A stretch of DNA of 9,872 nucleotides from JAZDCJ01 sp036311985 (GTDB lineage: Bacteria > Actinomycetota > Actinomycetes > Actinomycetales > Micrococcaceae): the NCBI RefSeq assembly GCF_036311985.1, contig NZ_JAZDCJ010000062.1, one strand, 5' to 3'. Shown piece after piece: positions 6,526-9,872 of the stretch. Position 1 is the first letter of the stretch; every line of letters starts with the position of its first letter. The position numbers and the translations under genes are program-made. A model generated the notes under the pieces. The model saw only the letters and a list, made by a program, of their open reading frames with translations, was not told the DNA's origin and did no database searches.

Positions 6526-6532
6526 AGGAGGG
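6526..6532 (+). promoter_or_regulatory. strong ribosome binding site of the thiolase gene
   Basis: AGGAGGG is followed by a six-base gap to ATG 6539. It fixes the thiolase start and contrasts with the SD-less starts of most other genes in the window. Confidence 0.75.
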
Positions 6533-6538
6533 AACACC

Positions 6539-7747
6539 ATGAGCCACGCCACCGACGGCGACACCCCCGTCATCCTCGCCGGGGCCCGCACGCCCTTCGG
6601 CCGCTTCCGCGGGGCGCTGTCCCCGCTGACCGTCAACGAGCTCGGCAGCCACGCCATCCGCCACGCCCTGCTGCGCGCCGGGATCGGGCCCGAACGCGTG
6701 GGCCACGTGATCGTGGGCCAGGTCGTCCTCGCCGGGGCCGGGCAGGGACCGGCGCGCCAGGCGGCCCTCGGCGCCGGGATCGGCTGGAACGTGCCCACCG
6801 TGACCATCAACAAGCTGTGCCTGTCCGGGCTCACGGCCGTCATCGACGCGGCGCGCCTGATCCGGACCGGCGAGGCCGCGTTCGTGGTCGCGGCGGGACA
6901 GGAGTCCATGTCCAACGCACCGCATCTGGCCCCGGGGCTCCGCTCCGGCGTCGTCATCGGCGAAGCGCCGCTGCGGGACTCGCTCCAGCACGACGGCCTG
7001 CAGGACCCGTTCACGGGCGAGCTCATGGGCGCGGCGACGGACCGCGGCAACGCCGAGCGCGGGATCGGACGGGCCGGGCAGGACGCCTTCGCGGCCCGGT
7101 CCCACCAGCGCGCCGAGGCCGCGCGCGCCCTGCTCGCCGAGGAGATCGCGCCGATCGAGGTTCCGCAGCGGCGGGGCGCGCCCATCGTGGTCGCCGAGGA
7201 CGAGGGCATCCGCCCCGGGACGACGGCGGAGCAGCTCGCCGGGCTGAAGCCCGCCTTCTCCACGGCCGACGACGCGACGATCACGGCCGGCTCCAGCTCG
7301 CCGCTCTCCGACGGCGCGGCGGCGGTCGTCGTCGCCTCGAAGCGCGCCGCCGAGGCCGCGGGACTGGCCTGGCTGTGCGAGGTCGGAGCGCACGGGCAGA
7401 CGGCGGGCCCGGACGGCTCGCTGCACTCGCAGCCGAGCGACGCCATCCTGGCCGCCCTCGCCCGCGAGGGCCTCTCGCCCGGGGACCTCGACGCCGTCGA
7501 GGTCAACGAGGCCTTCGCCTCCGTGGTGCTGCAATCGGCCGCCGACCTCGGACTCGACCCGGAATCCATCAACCGCGAAGGCGGCGCGATCGCGCTCGGC
7601 CACCCCGTCGGCGCCTCCGGGGCGCGGCTCGTCCTGCACCAGGCGATGGCGCTCGCGCGCACGGGAGGAACCGGCGTCGTCGCCCTCTGCGGCGGAGGCG
7701 GCCAGGGCGACGCCCTGGTGCTGCGCTCGATTCACAGTGCGTTGTGA
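6539..7747 (+). CDS. thiolase (acetyl-CoA C-acyltransferase family)
   Basis: The 402-residue protein has the length and all signatures of type II thiolases, which cleave beta-ketoacyl-CoA with CoA or condense two acyl-CoAs. The acyl-accepting cysteine is C94 in NKLCLSG (91-97). VNEAF (322-326) carries N323, GHPVGASGAR (354-363) carries the general base H355, and CGGGGQG (384-390) supplies the second catalytic cysteine C384. The N-terminal VILAGARTPFGRFRGAL and the LSDGAAAVVVAS strand are typical; the usual NDGAAA asparagine is serine here (LSDGAA). AGGAGGG before ATG 6539 supports the start. It diverges from the hydrolase gene and is followed by a 203-base regulatory gap. It likely works with the dehydrogenase nearby in acyl-CoA breakdown; chain length preference cannot be read. 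Confidence 0.93.
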   Translation: MSHATDGDTPVILAGARTPFGRFRGALSPLTVNELGSHAIRHALLRAGIGPERVGHVIVGQVVLAGAGQGPARQAALGAGIGWNVPTVTINKLCLSGLTAVIDAARLIRTGEAAFVVAAGQESMSNAPHLAPGLRSGVVIGEAPLRDSLQHDGLQDPFTGELMGAATDRGNAERGIGRAGQDAFAARSHQRAEAARALLAEEIAPIEVPQRRGAPIVVAEDEGIRPGTTAEQLAGLKPAFSTADDATITAGSSSPLSDGAAAVVVASKRAAEAAGLAWLCEVGAHGQTAGPDGSLHSQPSDAILAALAREGLSPGDLDAVEVNEAFASVVLQSAADLGLDPESINREGGAIALGHPVGASGARLVLHQAMALARTGGTGVVALCGGGGQGDALVLRSIHSAL

Positions 7748-7758
7748 CCCATTTTTCA

Positions 7759-7785
7759 GGGAACGCCAAGCTTCGGGCCCTAGTT
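7759..7785 (+). promoter_or_regulatory. ECF (SigR/SigH-like) promoter candidate
   Basis: GGGAAC (7759-7764) and GTT (7783-7785) are separated by 18 bases, matching the GGGAAY-N18-GTT pattern known for SigR/SigH-type ECF sigma factors of actinobacteria, which respond to thiol-oxidative stress. The stretch 7750-7795 is clearly richer in A/T than its surroundings, as expected for a promoter. TATAGA (7787-7792) is an alternative sigma70 -10 but has no matching -35. Transcription would begin near 7792. Confidence 0.35.
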
Positions 7786-7790
7786 TTATA

Positions 7791-7875
7791 GATACCTCAT
7801 GAAGGTGCGAGTGATGAGAGCACCGGCCGGATATCGACATCCCCCCAAAGTCGACCGGCCGGTGCTCACCCCTTT
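7791..7875 (+). ncRNA. candidate small RNA with a six-cytosine loop
   Basis: A transcript from the upstream promoter would hold a small hairpin (CTCAT 7796-7800 with ATGAG 7814-7818) and then the long GC hairpin at 7818-7867, whose loop carries CCCCCC (7841-7846). Hairpins with six-cytosine loops are the hallmark of the actinobacterial 6C RNA, but that family has two such loops and only one is seen here. It may instead be a leader or terminator. No match to an RNA family was tested. Confidence 0.25.
7818..7867 (+). terminator. strong GC hairpin, likely terminator of the thiolase or sRNA transcript
   Basis: GAGCACCGGCCGG (7818-7830) pairs perfectly over 13 bp with CCGGCCGGTGCTC (7855-7867). 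After a three-base bulge (7831-7833), TCGAC (7834-7838) pairs with GTCGA (7850-7854), closing an 11-base loop rich in C. Only ACCCCTTT follows, so the T-tract is short, as often in high-GC actinobacterial terminators. It lies 70 bases after the thiolase stop. Confidence 0.55.
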
Positions 7876-7886
7876 AAGCGGACCCC

Positions 7887-7915
7887 TCGACACCTCCCCG
7901 CATCGGGGACACACT
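7887..7915 (+). promoter_or_regulatory. promoter with palindromic spacer before the small acidic gene
   Basis: TCGACA (7887-7892, five of six matches to TTGACA) and CACACT (7910-7915) are 17 bases apart. The spacer holds the 15-base palindrome TCCCCG-CAT-CGGGGA (7895-7909), a possible operator that fills nearly the whole spacer. The -10 is weak, so the call is tentative. Confidence 0.35.
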
Positions 7916-7950
7916 GGGATCATCAGGCACGCCGAGACCAGGAGCCCACC

Positions 7951-8151
7951 ATGAGCGCACACCACGGCGACGTCCCCGGCGAGGACGAGGTTCCGCTGCC
8001 CGGCGACGTCGAGAACATCGACGCCATCGCGAAGGCCGAGGAGGCCGCGGCCCAGGACGCCCTGGTCCGCAAGCACGACCACGACGAGGAGCTCGTCGAG
8101 GAATGGGAGGACGAGTCCTTCCCGGCCTCCGATCCGCCGTCGAACTACTAG
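7951..8151 (+). CDS. small acidic protein with C-terminal ESFPASDPPSNY motif
   Basis: This 66-residue protein has about 20 Asp/Glu and only three Lys/Arg residues, no hydrophobic segment and no cysteine. A central helix is likely at 22-53 (AIAKAEEAAAQDALVRK then acidic residues). It ends in EEWEDESFPASDPPSNY; the ESFPASDPP motif recurs, from established knowledge of genome annotations, at the C-terminus of many small uncharacterised proteins in actinobacteria and proteobacteria. AGGAG (7940-7944) sits six bases before ATG 7951, and nearly all codons end in G or C, so it is a real gene. Its function is unknown; the acidity and disorder-like tail suggest an interaction partner. An insertion sequence starts six bases after its stop and may have removed its terminator. 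Confidence 0.8.
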   Translation: MSAHHGDVPGEDEVPLPGDVENIDAIAKAEEAAAQDALVRKHDHDEELVEEWEDESFPASDPPSNY

Positions 8152-8157
8152 GTGCGT

Positions 8158-8168
8158 GGGTCAGATCC
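8158..8168 (+). repeat. left terminal inverted repeat of the IS
   Basis: GGGTCAGATCC; the first eight bases match the right end exactly, and with a one-base gap the match extends to TC. Confidence 0.65.
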
Positions 8169-8176
8169 TTCCGTTA

Positions 8177-8208
8177 ACGCGCCGGGGTGAATCCGGTGGA
8201 TAGCGCGT
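8177..8208 (+). other. hairpin at the IS left end, upstream of the transposase start
   Basis: ACGCGC (8177-8182) pairs with GCGCGT (8203-8208), and CCGG copies inside (8182-8185 and 8193-8196) can extend the fold. Such a structure in transcripts entering from outside could hide the early GTG codons and limit transposase made by read-through; this role is inferred from other insertion sequences. Confidence 0.35.
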
Positions 8209-8228
8209 GGCGCTGGGAGAATCGATTC

Positions 8229-9698
8229 ATGAAGGCAGTTGTTGGCCCGGAGGGCCTGTTCGACATTGAGCCGGGTGAGGCGCGGGCGCCGGGCTCGGTG
8301 GCGCGGGCTGGCGCGGTGAAGACGTTCCGTGGGTATGACCAGGGGCAGTGTTTCCTGCTCCCGCCGAGTCTGGATGACTGGCTGGACGAGGATGATGAGG
8401 CCCGGTTCATCTCCGAGGTCGTCGAAGAGCTCTTGGATCTGACGCCGGTCTACGCGTCGTACGCGTCCGCCTCGGGTGCGCCTCCGTATGACCCGCGGAT
8501 GATGTTGAAGCTGCTGCTGTTCGCGTACGCGACGGGCGCGACCTCGTCTCGTGAGTTGGAGCGGCGCTGCAAGCGCGACATCGCCTTCCGGTGGCTGTCG
8601 GGCAACCAGGCGCCCGACTACCGGTCGCTGGCCCGGTTTCGTCGGCGTCACCTGGATGCCCTGCCGGGGTTGTTCCTGCAGGTGCTGCGGGTCTGCGCGG
8701 AGGCGGGGCTGGTGCGGTTGGGGCGTGTCGCGCTGGATGGCACGAAGCTGGCTGCGAACGCGTCGCGGCATAAGGCGATGAGCTATGACCGGATCGTGCC
8801 GAAGATCGATCAGCTCCAAGCCGAGGTCGCTGCGCTGCTCGCCGAGGCGGAGGCGGTCGATGAGGCCGAGGATCAGCAGTTCGGCCAGGACCGGCGCGGG
8901 GACGAGGTCGCCCCGGAGCTGGCCCGCCGTGAGGGGCGCCTGGTAAAACTACGTGCCGCGAAGGACGCGATCGAGGCCGACGCCGCCGAGAAGGCGGCAG
9001 CCGTGGCGCGGAAGAAGGCCGACGCCGCCGGTCAGCCCCCTGAGCAGGCCGACGCGGCCGTCGCGACTGCGGTGGACACGGCGGCGCCGAAGCCGAAAGC
9101 GCAACGCAATTTCACCGATCCTGAGGCGCGGATGATGAAGACGGTCCGCGGCTTCGATTACGCGTTCAACGCGCAGGCCGTTGTCGATGAGGGCCACCAG
9201 ATCGTGTTGAGCGCCGAGGTCACCCAGCAGGCTACCGATATCCAGCAGTTCGTCCCGATGGCCGAGCAGACCCTACGGAACCTTGATGCGGCAGGGGTCG
9301 AGCGTTCCCCGGAGGTCGTCCTCGCTGACGCGGGCTACTGCTCGGAAGCTAACCTCGAAGCCGCCGACGATCTGGACGCACAGGTGTTGATCGCGACGGG
9401 ACGGCAACGTCACGGCGAGAGCTTCCCTACCGCCGGCGCCCCGGACCCGGCCCCAGAGGACGCGAGCCGGCGGGAGCGGATGGCGCACGCGCTGCGCACC
9501 GAGCAGGGCCGCACCGACTACGCGCGCCGCAAAGCCATCGTTGAACCCGCGTTCGGGCAGATGAAGACCCGGCAAAACGCCGGACAGCTCCGGCTACGCG
9601 GACTCGCCGGCGCCCAAGGCGAATGGCTACTCCACACGATCTGCCACAACCTCCGCAAGCTCCGCGTCGCTACAGCCGCCGGGCTGGCGCCCGCATAG
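8229..9698 (+). CDS. IS1182 family transposase
   Basis: The 489-residue DDE transposase has the N-terminal DUF772-like DNA-binding part (about 40-150: YDQGQCFLLPPSLDDWL, PPYDPRMMLKLLLFAYATG, ELERRCKRDIAFRWLSG, DYRSLARFRRRH). The catalytic core follows: D170 in RVALDGTKLAANAS, D367 in VVLADAGYCSEANL and E439 in KAIVEPAFGQMK, so the triad is intact. An insert of roughly 100 residues, rich in Ala, Glu and Lys and probably coiled-coil (194-292), lies between the first two acids, as in IS1182-type proteins. The C-terminus ICHNLRKLR is also typical. ATG 8229 is preferred because GGGAG (8215-8219) lies nine bases upstream and past the hairpin; GTG 8187 and GTG 8196 in the same frame would give longer forms without a ribosome site. 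It appears functional. Confidence 0.9.
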   Translation: MKAVVGPEGLFDIEPGEARAPGSVARAGAVKTFRGYDQGQCFLLPPSLDDWLDEDDEARFISEVVEELLDLTPVYASYASASGAPPYDPRMMLKLLLFAYATGATSSRELERRCKRDIAFRWLSGNQAPDYRSLARFRRRHLDALPGLFLQVLRVCAEAGLVRLGRVALDGTKLAANASRHKAMSYDRIVPKIDQLQAEVAALLAEAEAVDEAEDQQFGQDRRGDEVAPELARREGRLVKLRAAKDAIEADAAEKAAAVARKKADAAGQPPEQADAAVATAVDTAAPKPKAQRNFTDPEARMMKTVRGFDYAFNAQAVVDEGHQIVLSAEVTQQATDIQQFVPMAEQTLRNLDAAGVERSPEVVLADAGYCSEANLEAADDLDAQVLIATGRQRHGESFPTAGAPDPAPEDASRRERMAHALRTEQGRTDYARRKAIVEPAFGQMKTRQNAGQLRLRGLAGAQGEWLLHTICHNLRKLRVATAAGLAPA

Positions 9699-9858
9699 GC
9701 CTCCCCAGGGGTCCCGGGGCGTCACAGCACGCACCGACAGTCGCCACGAGCCCCTCGCCGTGCGATCCCGCACGCTCTCACACCGCAACGGCCCGCCCGT
9801 TCCCGTTCGCGACCGTCAGCGCGCGATGCCAGAGTCAACGCCGCGCGCCACGCCACCC
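9699..9858. other. non-coding right arm of the IS
   Basis: About 160 bases between the transposase stop and the right repeat hold no convincing gene. One small hairpin is visible, GTGCG (9760-9764) with CGCAC (9769-9773), but no T-run follows it. Confidence 0.6.
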
Positions 9859-9869
9859 GATTCTGACCC
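9859..9869 (-). repeat. right terminal inverted repeat of the IS
   Basis: Read on the minus strand the end is GGGTCAGAATC, matching the left end in the first eight bases and again in TC after a one-base insertion. Confidence 0.65.
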
Positions 9870-9872
9870 GCG

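Larger units (their letters stand above)
8158..9869 (+). mobile_element. complete IS1182-type insertion sequence
   Basis: The element of about 1,712 bp is bounded by inverted GGGTCAGA ends and contains one intact transposase gene with all three acidic catalytic residues, within the size range of the IS1182 family. Left-flank bases GCGT (8154-8157) and right-flank GCG (9870-9872, window ends there) suggest a four-base target duplication. The lower third-position GC of the first half of its gene, compared with the neighbours, fits recent arrival. Confidence 0.8.

Noticed and set aside
6466..7791. Plus-strand frame overlapping the thiolase
   Set aside because: Arginine-rich product in the wrong frame; the thiolase frame carries C94, H355 and C384.
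5858..7840. Long minus-strand frame across hydrolase and thiolase
   Set aside because: It is out of frame with the hydrolase, which has an intact catalytic triad, and antisense to the thiolase; low-complexity product.
7799..7954. 51-codon open frame from ATG 7799 ending in an ATGA overlap with the small acidic gene, with TATAGA six bases upstream
   Set aside because: Only about two thirds of its codons end in G or C, it uses rare AGA, TTA and AGG codons, and it runs through the strong hairpin; more likely RNA than protein.
8187..8228. Upstream GTG starts for the transposase
   Set aside because: They lie inside a hairpin and lack a ribosome site, while ATG 8229 has GGGAG nine bases upstream.
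1..9872. CRISPR array, tRNA or rRNA genes, or prophage genes
   Set aside because: No regularly spaced repeats, no tRNA-like cloverleaf and no phage protein motifs were seen on either strand.

Overview
The window is very GC-rich. Real genes have almost only G or C at third codon positions, some starts look leaderless, and the gene families (GCDH-like acyl-CoA dehydrogenase, TetR, two-TM ACT protein, IS1182-type transposase) fit a high-GC actinobacterium, probably Micrococcales. The genus cannot be set from the sequence alone.

Left part (1-2645): a possible C-terminal fragment of an upstream gene, then a PhzF-family isomerase/epimerase-like protein (112-1113) and a 14-TM DHA2-type MFS drug exporter (1134-2645). 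All are on the plus strand, closely spaced, and without good Shine-Dalgarno sites.

Middle part (2702-5704): a membrane-anchored ACT-domain protein (2702-3646) overlaps a TetR regulator (3643-4383) by ATGA. The TetR gene is followed by a GCDH-like acyl-CoA dehydrogenase (4457-5704). Between the last two is a near-perfect 35-bp inverted repeat that starts on the tetR stop codon and holds the -35 box of a sigma70-type promoter in its spacer. This is a convincing TetR operator for the dehydrogenase gene. A degenerate copy of one pattern of this operator lies in front of the ACT gene, so the three genes may form one ligand-responsive module.

Right-middle (5694-7747): an alpha/beta hydrolase on the minus strand overlaps the end of the dehydrogenase gene tail to tail and diverges from a thiolase (6539-7747) with intact catalytic residues. 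Dehydrogenase, thiolase and hydrolase/thioesterase-like enzymes together suggest breakdown of an acyl-CoA, perhaps one derived from an amino acid.

Intergenic 7748-7950: locally AT-rich, with an ECF-like promoter candidate, a strong GC hairpin whose loop carries six consecutive cytosines, and a second promoter with a 15-bp palindrome in its spacer. These precede a 66-residue, very acidic protein ending in an ESFPASDPPSNY motif.

Right end (8158-9869): an apparently complete IS1182-type insertion sequence with 8-bp terminal inverted repeats. It inserted six bases after the stop codon of the small acidic gene. The window ends three bases beyond the right repeat.
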